Both the position numbers and the translations under genes were made by a program. The notes beneath the pieces are model-generated. The model was not told where the DNA came from. It searched no databases and was given only the letters and a program-made list of their open reading frames with translations. A stretch of 64,000 bases of DNA from Paenibacillus pasadenensis DSM 19293 (lineage in GTDB: Bacteria > Bacillota > Bacilli > Paenibacillales > Paenibacillaceae), in assembly GCF_000422485.1 (NCBI RefSeq), contig NZ_KE383848.1, positions 34,118 to 98,117 on the forward strand. Reading direction: 5' to 3'. Positions 8,142 to 15,748 of this stretch are shown one piece after another; within the stretch, counting starts at the first letter, position 1, and every line of letters starts with the position of its first letter.

Positions 8142-9473
8142 ATGAAAAAATCGACGATAACAATCGTTTTGACAAGTGCGCTTATCCTTGTCGGTGCTGC
8201 AACTTCCCATATCATACAAGCATCAGCACCAAATGGGCCTGATCCATATCAGCTGGAAGCTGTTCCTTATGAAGGACAGATCAGTAAAGTCATGAGGGGA
8301 GAGAGCGGCTCTTCTCTTCTGGTTGACTCCATTGGTAGTAACGAGTATTCGAAAATGATGAGCATTCTTTACCCTAACGGGATTGTAGATGCGCAAGGCC
8401 AGGAAGTACCGGGGATAGACAATTTAGTCGAAGTGCGTGAACGATTTATTGAGGAGCATATGAGAGCACTTTCTCTGGTTGGTTCGACTCCAATCGAAAT
8501 CGAGAAGACGCCGTTTACGATTTCTATCGCGGATGAATCGAATGGCGAATACAAAAGTTTGTTTTATAAAGCGAGTATCGGCAAGGACACCTTTGTATTC
8601 CCATCTGAATGGGGAAATCAGCCTTTTGATTTTGTCTCCGACAGTGAAAAGAATATCTATATCATCTATACGGATGCGGGGATTTGGAAGATTGATCCGA
8701 TTGCTCTGAGCGCAAAAAAAATCACAGCAGACACATATTCGGGCAAAGACCGGCAACAAATCGGCCAAGAATTGACGAAGCTTCATCCGGATGCATACCT
8801 GCTCTGGGTCAGTAGTGTTATGATTAGCCCCGATGGCAAGCAAGTCGTTTATCGGACGAATCGTGACAGCACAAGGCTTGATGAGACATCAATATGGGCA
8901 ATTGATCTTGATTCAGGAAAAGAGAGCCAACTAGTTCCGCCTTCTGTGAACAATGATATCCTAGGGTTCATCTCAGATCGCGATGTTGTGGTAGGGGCTC
9001 TCGCCGACACTCGTGCAATAGATGTGTATGACAAGTCGATTATTGCGCTCGATGTTCCGAAAGTGCCGAATCTGCGCATAAGTGCGGTTCAGGATGGGAA
9101 AATCGTCATATCCAGTCATGAAGAGGGCAGTTCGACTTCGACTGCGACGGTGAGTAGTGTCGATCTATCAAAGGGAATCCTCACTGAAATTTCTGAAATT
9201 TCTGGATATCTTGATGGAGAACCCCGATTTTCGCCATCGGGAACCCAAGTTGCGATCGGTTATGGAGACGATCCTTCGGTCGGGGTTGAAGATGTCATGA
9301 TGGTTGAATTGTCGACGAAAACACAAAAGCTGCTCTCCAGTTCGTTGCAGAACAAGCGGTCTGTCAAAGGGAATATCATTCGTTTCCAATGGCTTAATGA
9401 TGAAACAGCAGTTGTAGAAACGCAAACAGGAAGCAGCTTTTCAAGCGCTGTGGTCAATTCGACAGAAAAATGA
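8142..9473 (+). CDS. Exported beta-propeller-like protein of unknown function
   Basis: 443 residues with an N-terminal signal peptide (MKKSTITIVLTSALILVGAA, cleavage probably near SHIIQA). The body has repeated Trp/Asp-containing strands typical of TolB/WD40-like propellers (IYTDAGIWKIDPIAL, VVYRTNRDSTRLD, SIWAIDLDSGKESQ, PRFSPSGTQVAIG). No catalytic motif is evident. The ATG at 8142 was preferred over one 30 bases upstream because AAAAGGAGA precedes it and the signal peptide starts there. Its GC content is far below that of the flanking genes, as for the M23 peptidase that follows 41 bp downstream; the two are probably one operon. The role is unknown. Confidence 0.75.
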   Translation: MKKSTITIVLTSALILVGAATSHIIQASAPNGPDPYQLEAVPYEGQISKVMRGESGSSLLVDSIGSNEYSKMMSILYPNGIVDAQGQEVPGIDNLVEVRERFIEEHMRALSLVGSTPIEIEKTPFTISIADESNGEYKSLFYKASIGKDTFVFPSEWGNQPFDFVSDSEKNIYIIYTDAGIWKIDPIALSAKKITADTYSGKDRQQIGQELTKLHPDAYLLWVSSVMISPDGKQVVYRTNRDSTRLDETSIWAIDLDSGKESQLVPPSVNNDILGFISDRDVVVGALADTRAIDVYDKSIIALDVPKVPNLRISAVQDGKIVISSHEEGSSTSTATVSSVDLSKGILTEISEISGYLDGEPRFSPSGTQVAIGYGDDPSVGVEDVMMVELSTKTQKLLSSSLQNKRSVKGNIIRFQWLNDETAVVETQTGSSFSSAVVNSTEK

Positions 9474-9514
9474 GCCGATACTGAAAACAATTTGTTAGAA
9501 GAAGGTGTTGAGAA

Positions 9515-10426
9515 ATGAGATACAAGAAATTAACGATAATGATGCTCTCTTTTGTTTTAGTTACTTTTATTTTCCCGGCTGGTGTTTTTGCTGCGGATTA
9601 TAGCATCGTTTTCGGAAATACGCCGCCGTCTATCGTGAATTTCAACTCTCCTCTTTCAAATTCTTCATCTGCAGGCTTTGCGGCAGTGAACAGCAAATGG
9701 AATCAACCTCGGTCGAGTGGGACAAATCCCCATAACGGAGCGGATCTTCAAGCTGCATTAAATACGAATGTTTATGCTCCATATGACGGGTGGGCAACCG
9801 GAATTACTGTTACTGGTTCGTATGATATTGATTTCCTAGTCGATGCAAATAATAATAATGTTAAAGATGATGGGGATTATCATGTTCGATTTTATCATAT
9901 GAATAGCAGGGAGACAGATGGGAAGAAAAGTCAAGGGGCTTTAATAGGAAAATCCGGCAATCAAGGAGATGTCCCTCCACATCTTCATTTTGGAGTTTGT
10001 TCGACATCGGGTGGATTGAAATGGCTGAGAAATGAAGTGAACTACAGGCACTTGTCTTCATCCAATTGGAGCTCAGGGAAAGACCTTGACGCTTATTCTG
10101 TGGTGGCCTGGAACAGCAACATCGCTTCTTTTACTGCATATATTAGGAATGATGGTACTAAAGAATCCTTCTCAGAAGTGAGAATTTATTATCGTACATC
10201 AGCGGGATCTTGGACGGATGGTGGAGTCATGAACAAGTCGGGAGATGTTTATAGTTACAACTTTACTGGTAAGGTGTCCTCTGGAACATCAGTACAGTGG
10301 ATGTTTAGGATGCTTCGATCCGGAGTATCTCAGGCGGCATTCGGTCCGGCTAAATTTTATCAGCCAGACAACAATCCGAATGCAAGCTCATATGCATATA
10401 GCTACTTTACTAACACGGTGACATGA
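9515..10426 (+). CDS. Secreted M23-family peptidase-like protein
   Basis: Likely zinc metallo-endopeptidase acting on peptidoglycan cross-bridges or another extracellular peptide. 303 residues: signal peptide (ending near PAGVFA), LytM/M23 domain, then a C-terminal beta-sandwich-like region (FTAYIRNDGTKESFSEVRIYYR). Zinc ligands are visible as HNGAD (H-x3-D) and HLHFG (H-x-H). An insertion in the middle (DFLVDANNNNVKDDGDYH) looks like a calcium-type loop. AGAAGGTG precedes the ATG. Base composition is AT-rich relative to the window, which suggests transfer. It probably forms an operon with the propeller protein and is followed by a strong terminator. Confidence 0.85.
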   Translation: MRYKKLTIMMLSFVLVTFIFPAGVFAADYSIVFGNTPPSIVNFNSPLSNSSSAGFAAVNSKWNQPRSSGTNPHNGADLQAALNTNVYAPYDGWATGITVTGSYDIDFLVDANNNNVKDDGDYHVRFYHMNSRETDGKKSQGALIGKSGNQGDVPPHLHFGVCSTSGGLKWLRNEVNYRHLSSSNWSSGKDLDAYSVVAWNSNIASFTAYIRNDGTKESFSEVRIYYRTSAGSWTDGGVMNKSGDVYSYNFTGKVSSGTSVQWMFRMLRSGVSQAAFGPAKFYQPDNNPNASSYAYSYFTNTVT

Positions 10427-10430
10427 GTGT

Positions 10431-10476
10431 CATAGTACCCACGCCGATCTTGGCGAGGGTACTATGAAGTGTTTTA
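10431..10476 (+). terminator. Terminator after the M23 gene
   Basis: The hairpin CATAGTACCC...GGGTACTATG, with an inner CGCC/GGCG stem, is followed by AAGTGTTTT. Confidence 0.85.
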
Positions 10477-10495
10477 CAGAAAAGGAGGACCTGCC

Positions 10496-11035
10496 ATGAA
10501 CCGTTTCCCCAAAGCGCCGCTGCCGATGCTCGTTACCGGAATGATTCTGACAGCCTTGACGGGCTGTACGAACGAAGCCCCCGCTGAAATGCCGCCCCCT
10601 AGCCCCCGAGTAAGCTCCGTCTCGACACCGACGGCAACGGTGTCACCCACCGAAATCCCGACGCTGTCGCCAACGCCTTCTGCGCCAGTCGGCGAGATCA
10701 GAACCTTCACGTTTGGCCGGCTGAAACTGGAGGTCACCCAAGTCATCGAGACTCGGACAAAACAGAGCAGTGATGGGGGTGTTCCTTGGGAGTACCAGCA
10801 AGTTGTTTATGGTGCGGGTGCTCGTGTTCGCGTTTTAGACACTGGCATGAGCGATGCGAGTATAACGGAAGATGGCAAGTCTCATCCCCAATTTGGGATA
10901 TCCTTTGAACCGGATGGACGACAGGAAATCGACGAGAAGCTGGAGTCGTTTGAAATCACGCCCGATATGCGAGGAATTTTCAGCTTGGAGTCAAGTGTTT
11001 TTGTACTGGGATTTGAAGCCTACCAAGCAAGCTGA
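10496..11035 (+). CDS. Small lipoprotein of unknown function
   Basis: 179 residues with a signal peptide and lipobox (LTALTGC), then a Pro/Ser/Thr-rich spacer (residues 25-65) and a compact beta-rich domain (TFTFGRLKLEVTQVIETRT, ARVRVLDTGMSDASI). No family was recognised. The start at 10496 has AAAAGGAGG eight bases upstream; an in-frame codon at 10469 lies inside the preceding terminator region. Terminators flank it, so it is likely monocistronic. Its composition is intermediate between the AT-rich island and the GC-rich backbone. Confidence 0.75.
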   Translation: MNRFPKAPLPMLVTGMILTALTGCTNEAPAEMPPPSPRVSSVSTPTATVSPTEIPTLSPTPSAPVGEIRTFTFGRLKLEVTQVIETRTKQSSDGGVPWEYQQVVYGAGARVRVLDTGMSDASITEDGKSHPQFGISFEPDGRQEIDEKLESFEITPDMRGIFSLESSVFVLGFEAYQAS

Positions 11036-11044
11036 TTCAAGAAG

Positions 11045-11072
11045 AAAGCCCCTTTGCAGGGGCTCTTCTTCG
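11045..11072 (+). terminator. Terminator after the small lipoprotein gene
   Basis: AGCCCC-TTTGC-AGGGGCT followed by CTTCTTCGTTT, ten bases after the stop codon. Confidence 0.75.
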
Positions 11073-11100
11073 TTTCATCCCACCCGTTTCAGCCAAACAA

Positions 11101-11146
11101 GCCGCCCCCTGAGGGGCTCCGCGAACGGAGCCCCTCAGGGGGCGGC
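11101..11146 (-). terminator. 46-bp perfect inverted repeat, probable catalase terminator
   Basis: Two 21-base arms (GCCGCCCCCTGAGGGGCTCCG and its exact complement) flank a CGAA loop. On the minus strand it is followed by TTGTTTGG, fitting termination of the catalase transcript about 80 bp after its stop. The perfect 21-bp stem is longer than a typical terminator. Confidence 0.7.
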
Positions 11147-11225
11147 GGTATGGAAACGCCGGGCGGCCGGGGGGCGGCCGCCTCGGACGGGACCGTCGAA
11201 GCGAGGCGGCGGGCCTGCCTCCGCC

Positions 11226-12686
11226 TTACCCCAGATGCTGCAGGTAAGGCGTCAGGTCGACGCCCAGCGCGCCCGCCAGCCGCTTGCCGAGGTCGGCGTC
11301 GGCGCGGTAGAAGTTGCAGACGGCGCGCAGCTGCGTGCTGGACTCCGCCTGCGCGAGGTCGCCCGACAGGTTGCGGATGACCGCGTCCTGCTCGGCGGCG
11401 GAGTAGCGGCGCCATACTTGGCCCGCCTGCCCGAAGTCGTTCGTCTTGGCGATCTTCTGGCGTCCGGCCTGCGCGCCGGCGGCGAGCGGCGCCGGCGGCT
11501 CCGCGTATGCCGGATCCTCCTGGGGAGCGTCTTTGTGGCGGGATGGCTCGTAGTTGACGGAGCCGCCGGGCTTGCCGTGCTGCATGGTGCCGTCGCGCTG
11601 GTTGTTGCTCACCTGGGCGAACGGGCAGTTGATCGGCAGCTGCAGGTAGTTCGTGCCGACGCGGTACCGCTGCGTATCGGAGTAGGAGAACAGGCGGCCC
11701 TGCAGCAGCTTATCCTCGGAAGGCTCGATGCCCGGCACGACGACGCCCGGGTTGAAGCCGACCTGCTCCGTCTCGGCGAAGACGTTGTCCGGGTTGCGGT
11801 TCAGCGTCATCGTCCCGACATGCACGTACGGGATGTCCTCTTCGAACCAGTCCTTCGTCGGATCGAGCGGATCGAAGTCGAACGAGTCGAGGTCCGCCGG
11901 ATCGAGGATCTGCACGAACAGGTCCCATTCGGGGAAGTCGCCGCGCTTGATCGCCTCCTGCAGGTCGCGCGTCGCGTGGTTGAAGTCATGCGCCTGGATC
12001 GCGCTCGCCTCGTCGCCGGACAGGTTGCGGACGCCCTGCTTGGGCACCCAGCGCAGCTTCGTGTAGACGCGGTTGCCGTGCTCGTTCACCCACTTGAACG
12101 CATGCACGCCGGAGCCGCGCATCTCGCGATAATTGGCCGGGATGCCTTCGTCGGAGAACAGATGCAGCAGCATGTTCGTCGACTCCGGCGTCAGCGACAT
12201 GAAGTCCCAGTAGCGGTCGGGATGCTGGATGTTCGTGCTCGGATCGGGCTTGAGCGAGTGGACCATGTCCGGGAATTTCATCGCGTCGCGGATGAAGAAC
12301 ACCGGCAGGTTGTTGCCGACGAAGTCGTAGTTGCCCTCGGTCGTGTAGAACTTGACGGCGAAGCCGCGCGGATCGCGGAGCGTCTCCGGGGAGTGCTGGC
12401 CGTGGATGACCGTGCTGAAGCGGACGAATACCGGCGTCTCGGTGCCGGCGTCCTGCAGGAAAGCCGCCTTCGTCCAGCGCTTCATGCTGGCGGCCGTGCG
12501 GAATACGCCGTGCGCGCCGGCTCCGCGGGCGTGGACGACCCGCTCCGGAATCCGCTCCCGGTCGAAGTGCGCCAGCTTCTCCAGCAGCTGGTAGTCCTCG
12601 AGCAGCGTCGGGCCGTTCGGGCCGGCCGTCCTGGAGTTCTGGTTGTCCCCGATCGGGACCCCCTGGTTCGTCGTCAGTCGATTCAT
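11226..12686 (-). CDS. katA: Heme catalase
   Basis: Decomposes hydrogen peroxide in the cytoplasm. 486 residues, like Bacillus KatA (483). It shows the distal His (RVVHARGAGAHG, H52), the distal Asn (FVGNNLPVFF, N125) and the proximal heme Tyr motif (RLFSYSDTQRYRVG). It is a small-subunit clade enzyme without the C-terminal flavodoxin-like domain. The ATG at 12686 was chosen because the family N-terminus (MNRLTTNQGVPIG) starts there and GAAAGGGGA precedes it. A sigma-A promoter with a perfect PerR box upstream predicts peroxide induction. Confidence 0.96.
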   Translation of the reverse strand: MNRLTTNQGVPIGDNQNSRTAGPNGPTLLEDYQLLEKLAHFDRERIPERVVHARGAGAHGVFRTAASMKRWTKAAFLQDAGTETPVFVRFSTVIHGQHSPETLRDPRGFAVKFYTTEGNYDFVGNNLPVFFIRDAMKFPDMVHSLKPDPSTNIQHPDRYWDFMSLTPESTNMLLHLFSDEGIPANYREMRGSGVHAFKWVNEHGNRVYTKLRWVPKQGVRNLSGDEASAIQAHDFNHATRDLQEAIKRGDFPEWDLFVQILDPADLDSFDFDPLDPTKDWFEEDIPYVHVGTMTLNRNPDNVFAETEQVGFNPGVVVPGIEPSEDKLLQGRLFSYSDTQRYRVGTNYLQLPINCPFAQVSNNQRDGTMQHGKPGGSVNYEPSRHKDAPQEDPAYAEPPAPLAAGAQAGRQKIAKTNDFGQAGQVWRRYSAAEQDAVIRNLSGDLAQAESSTQLRAVCNFYRADADLGKRLAGALGVDLTPYLQHLG

Positions 12687-12739
12687 GAATGAGTTCCCCT
12701 TTCTCCCCGGTTCCCCGGCTTCAATGAGATTTGTTTTCA

Positions 12740-12768
12740 ACTTTACATGTTTCTCATCTTATAGTCAA
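12740..12768 (-). promoter_or_regulatory. Sigma-A promoter of katA
   Basis: Read on the minus strand, TTGACT (12768-12763) and TAAAGT (12745-12740) are separated by 17 bp, ending 53 bp before the katA start codon. Confidence 0.7.
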
Positions 12769-12775
12769 TATCTAT

Positions 12776-12790
12776 TTATAATAATTATAA
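12776..12790. promoter_or_regulatory. PerR box
   Basis: TTATAATAATTATAA is a perfect 7-1-7 inverted repeat identical to the PerR consensus TTATAATNATTATAA. It lies 7 bp upstream of the katA -35 element. It also lies 140 bp upstream of the divergent sugar transporter, which may or may not be affected. Confidence 0.9.
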
Positions 12791-12930
12791 ATTAGAACTG
12801 AAGAAGGAATTGACCCCACGCCGCGGAAATCATAAGGACCACCAACGACAGCGCCTGCGGATTGCGAATTCCATGCCGGGCGCGCCGATTCCCGAAACGG
12901 CCGTCCGCCCGGCCCGAAGGGGAGAGCGGA

Positions 12931-14313
12931 ATGCAGACGGAAACGCAGCCGCAGCCCGGCCGCCGGCCGGAAGCGGGACAAGCGAGGCTGGGGCGAGGCA
13001 TCAACTCCAGCTGGACGTACGGACTCGGCATGCTGGCGATGATGGTGCCGAGCCAGGCGTTTTTATCGTTCTACAGCTACTACTATGTCGACAAGCTCGG
13101 ACTCGGCATCGGGCTGGCGACGCTCGCCCGCACGATCTACCTCGTCTGGGACGCGGTCAACCAGCCGCTGCTCGGCTACTGGTCCGACCGCACGCGCAGC
13201 CGCTGGGGCCGCCGCAAGCCGTGGCTGTACGGCGCGCTGCCGGCGTTCGCCGCCGTTTTCATCGGGCTGTTCTCCGTGCCGGACGGCGTCGCCGCGACCG
13301 CCGCCGAGGGCGGCCTGGCGCTGTTCTACTGGTTCCTCGCCGCGCTCGTCCTGTTCGAGACGGCCTCCTCCGTCATCTGGGTCAACTACGGCGCGCTGCT
13401 GCCCGAGCTGTTCGCCGGCGCGGCGGCGCGGGCCAAGGCGTCCGCCGTCCAGCAGGGCTTTCAGATGCTCGCGATCCTGATCGGGACGGCGGCGACGCCG
13501 CTGCTGTTCCAGCGGCTCGGCTTCGGCGGCATGTCCTTCGTCTACGCCGCCGTCTTTCTCGTCTGCATGCTCGCCTTCCTCCGCCATCTGCGCGAGCCGC
13601 CGCAGTCCCGCAGCCAGCCTCCGCTGCCATTCCTCCAAGCGTTCCGCGTCACGCTGTCCAACCGCAGCTTCTGGATCTTCCATCTCGCGAACTCGTTCGC
13701 CCAGACGGTGAACGGGCTGCTCAGCTCCATGATTCCGTTCTATGCCAAGTATGCGCTCGGTATTCCCGAAAGCCAGGTGTCGCTGCTGCTCGCCTCGGTG
13801 TTCGTGCCGGTCATTCCGCTCGTCGCCGTCTGGTATGTCATCGCCCGCCGGCTCGGCGGCCTGCGCAGCTGGCGGCTCGCGCTCGCGGCCTACGGCGTCA
13901 GCGCCGTGCCGCTCTGGTTCGCGCAGGGGCTCGGCGGCGGCATCGCCGCGGGCGTCTGCATCGGCTTCGGCCTCGCCGGCTTCCTCGTGACGCCGGCCGT
14001 GCTCAGCGGCCGCATCATCGACCTCGACGCCGAGCGCACGGGACGCCGCCGCGAGGGCGTCTACACCGCCGTCGGCGGCTTCATCACCCGCTCGAGCGGC
14101 TTGCTGTCCGCGGTCGCGTTCTGGGTCGTCGGCCTGCTGCTCGGCTACCGGAGCGGCGCCGATCCCGGGCCGCATCCGGAGCTGGCCTTTCGCGTGCTGA
14201 TCAGTCTCGTGCCGGTCGGTCTGCTTGCCGTATCCGTCGCCATATCCTTGTTGTACCGGGAAGAAGAGGAGGGACCGCATGACAAGCCGCAAGAGGCTCA
14301 TCCTGAATTGTGA
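12931..14313 (+). CDS. MFS transporter, GPH (glycoside-pentoside-hexuronide) family
   Basis: Cation-coupled uptake of a glycoside or oligosaccharide. 460 residues with twelve hydrophobic segments. It carries the family loop after the second segment (DAVNQPLLGYWSDRTRSRWGRRKPWLYG) and the C-terminal half equivalent (DLDAERTGRRREGVYTAVGGFITRSSG). The ATG at 12931 was preferred because GGGGAGAG precedes it; an upstream ATG at 12862 would add a charged tail without a ribosome site. The gene overlaps the following ChbG-like deacetylase by 35 bases, indicating translational coupling and a shared substrate, probably an acetylated sugar. Confidence 0.9.
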   Translation: MQTETQPQPGRRPEAGQARLGRGINSSWTYGLGMLAMMVPSQAFLSFYSYYYVDKLGLGIGLATLARTIYLVWDAVNQPLLGYWSDRTRSRWGRRKPWLYGALPAFAAVFIGLFSVPDGVAATAAEGGLALFYWFLAALVLFETASSVIWVNYGALLPELFAGAAARAKASAVQQGFQMLAILIGTAATPLLFQRLGFGGMSFVYAAVFLVCMLAFLRHLREPPQSRSQPPLPFLQAFRVTLSNRSFWIFHLANSFAQTVNGLLSSMIPFYAKYALGIPESQVSLLLASVFVPVIPLVAVWYVIARRLGGLRSWRLALAAYGVSAVPLWFAQGLGGGIAAGVCIGFGLAGFLVTPAVLSGRIIDLDAERTGRRREGVYTAVGGFITRSSGLLSAVAFWVVGLLLGYRSGADPGPHPELAFRVLISLVPVGLLAVSVAISLLYREEEEGPHDKPQEAHPEL

Positions 14314-15196
14314 CGACTTCGGCCAGTGCCGCGCCGCCAACGAGGCAATCATCGCCCTGCTCGAAGAGGGGCTCGCCAGCTCGGCGACGATCATGGCTCC
14401 CGCTCCGGCGTTCCGCGAGGCGGCCCAGTGGGCGCGCCGGCAAGGAGATCGCGTCAGCATCGGCGCCCATCTGACGTTCACGAGCGAGTTCCCCGGCTGG
14501 CGCTGGGGCTCGCTCACGGGAGCGGCCTCGCTGCAGGACGCGGAGGGATTTCTCCATCCGGACGTGGAGTCGTTCGAGCGCCGGGCGGAAGCCCGCGACG
14601 TGAAGCGGGAGATGGAGGCGCAGTTCCGCGCCGTCCGTGACGCCGGCGTGCGGATCACGCATGCCGACAACCATATGGGCAGCCTGTACGGGCTTGCGAC
14701 CGGACGCAGCCATCTGCAGCTGACGCTGCGCGAATGCTCGGCCCGCCGCCTGCCGTTCCGCCTGTTCCGCCGCATCTGGGAGCAGGACGCCTTCCTCGCG
14801 TCGATCGCCGGCGCGGAGAAGACGCTCGGCAAGGTCGTGCTGCTCGCCGACCTGCTCGGGGTGCCGCTCCCGGATTATCTCGTCAGCCATCCGTACCATG
14901 TGGAGCCGGGGGAGACGTACGCCTCGTTCAAGGCGATTCTGTGCGCCAAGCTTTACGAGCTGCCGGAGGGCATCACGGAGACGTACGTGCATCCAGCCGT
15001 GCCCGACCGCGACATGGAGCGCATCGTGCCCTCGTGGGAGAAGCGGGTGTGGGAGTTCCGGCTGCTGCAGGACGACGACTTCCTCTATGCGCTGCGGGAC
15101 GCCGGCATCGCGCTCGCCACGTACCGCGACGTCGCCCGCGAGCAGAAGCGCTCCCGCCTCGGCGCGCTCATGGGCATCGGCAAGCTGCTCGGGTGA
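14279..15196 (+). CDS. ChbG/YdjC-family carbohydrate deacetylase
   Basis: Predicted metal-dependent deacetylase acting on acetylated oligosaccharides such as chitobiose in the cytoplasm. 305 residues. The N-terminal motif LILNCDDFG supplies the catalytic/metal Asp pair. SIGAHLTFTSE and THADNHMGSLYG carry the metal-binding histidines, and VSHPYHVEPGE is the conserved C-terminal segment. GAGGAGGGACC precedes the ATG. It overlaps the upstream sugar symporter, so the two should act on the same imported sugar. The specific substrate is not readable from sequence. Confidence 0.88.
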   Translation: MTSRKRLILNCDDFGQCRAANEAIIALLEEGLASSATIMAPAPAFREAAQWARRQGDRVSIGAHLTFTSEFPGWRWGSLTGAASLQDAEGFLHPDVESFERRAEARDVKREMEAQFRAVRDAGVRITHADNHMGSLYGLATGRSHLQLTLRECSARRLPFRLFRRIWEQDAFLASIAGAEKTLGKVVLLADLLGVPLPDYLVSHPYHVEPGETYASFKAILCAKLYELPEGITETYVHPAVPDRDMERIVPSWEKRVWEFRLLQDDDFLYALRDAGIALATYRDVAREQKRSRLGALMGIGKLLG

Positions 15197-15272
15197 AGCG
15201 CGGCGGCGCGAGGCCGGCGCTTTTCGCCATCGCGGCTCGTCTTTTCATGGAAAAGGAGAAGGAGGCAGGGCC

Positions 15273-15629
15273 GTGGGGAATCCATCGCGTCTCTCGGACG
15301 CGCCGGGCTTGGAGAGGACGCCCGATAACGACGGCTCCCGGAAGGGAAGAGCGGCTCGCCTCATCGTGCTGGCGCTGCTGCTCGGCCTAGGCGCGGCCTT
15401 CGGCACGCTGCTGTCGCCGCAGCTGGCGATCCGCGCCGACCTGCTGCTGCGGGTCCAGCCGGAGGCGGCGCTGCTGGCGGACATCGACCGGACCGACATC
15501 GTCTATCGAGGCATGCGCTACTACGGCATCGACCGCGGCCGGGACCGGCAGACGGGCAACAGCTTGGGCGGATTTTATGTGAAAAAGGTCGGGCCGCTTC
15601 ATTTCGTTCAGGCATCCGGAGCCCCTTGA
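15273..15629 (+). CDS. Small membrane-anchored protein of unknown function
   Basis: 118 residues from a GTG start preceded by AAGGAGGCAGG. A basic N-terminus is followed by one hydrophobic segment (LIVLALLLGLGAAFGTLLS), then a soluble tail that is likely extracellular (DRTDIVYRGMRYYGIDRGR, GGFYVKKVGPLHFVQA). No family was recognised. It sits between the sugar-deacetylase gene and the HD-GYP gene on the same strand, 76 bp after the former. Confidence 0.6.
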   Translation: MGNPSRLSDAPGLERTPDNDGSRKGRAARLIVLALLLGLGAAFGTLLSPQLAIRADLLLRVQPEAALLADIDRTDIVYRGMRYYGIDRGRDRQTGNSLGGFYVKKVGPLHFVQASGAP

Positions 15630-15748
15630 TGCCCCAGCGGAGCTAAATTTAGGCATTTTCATGACAAAAAAGGATTTTATTCGACAAAAACTAACAACAA
15701 ACGGAATGAAGGGCGATAAAGAAGGAAAAGACTCGAAATCGAGGTCCT

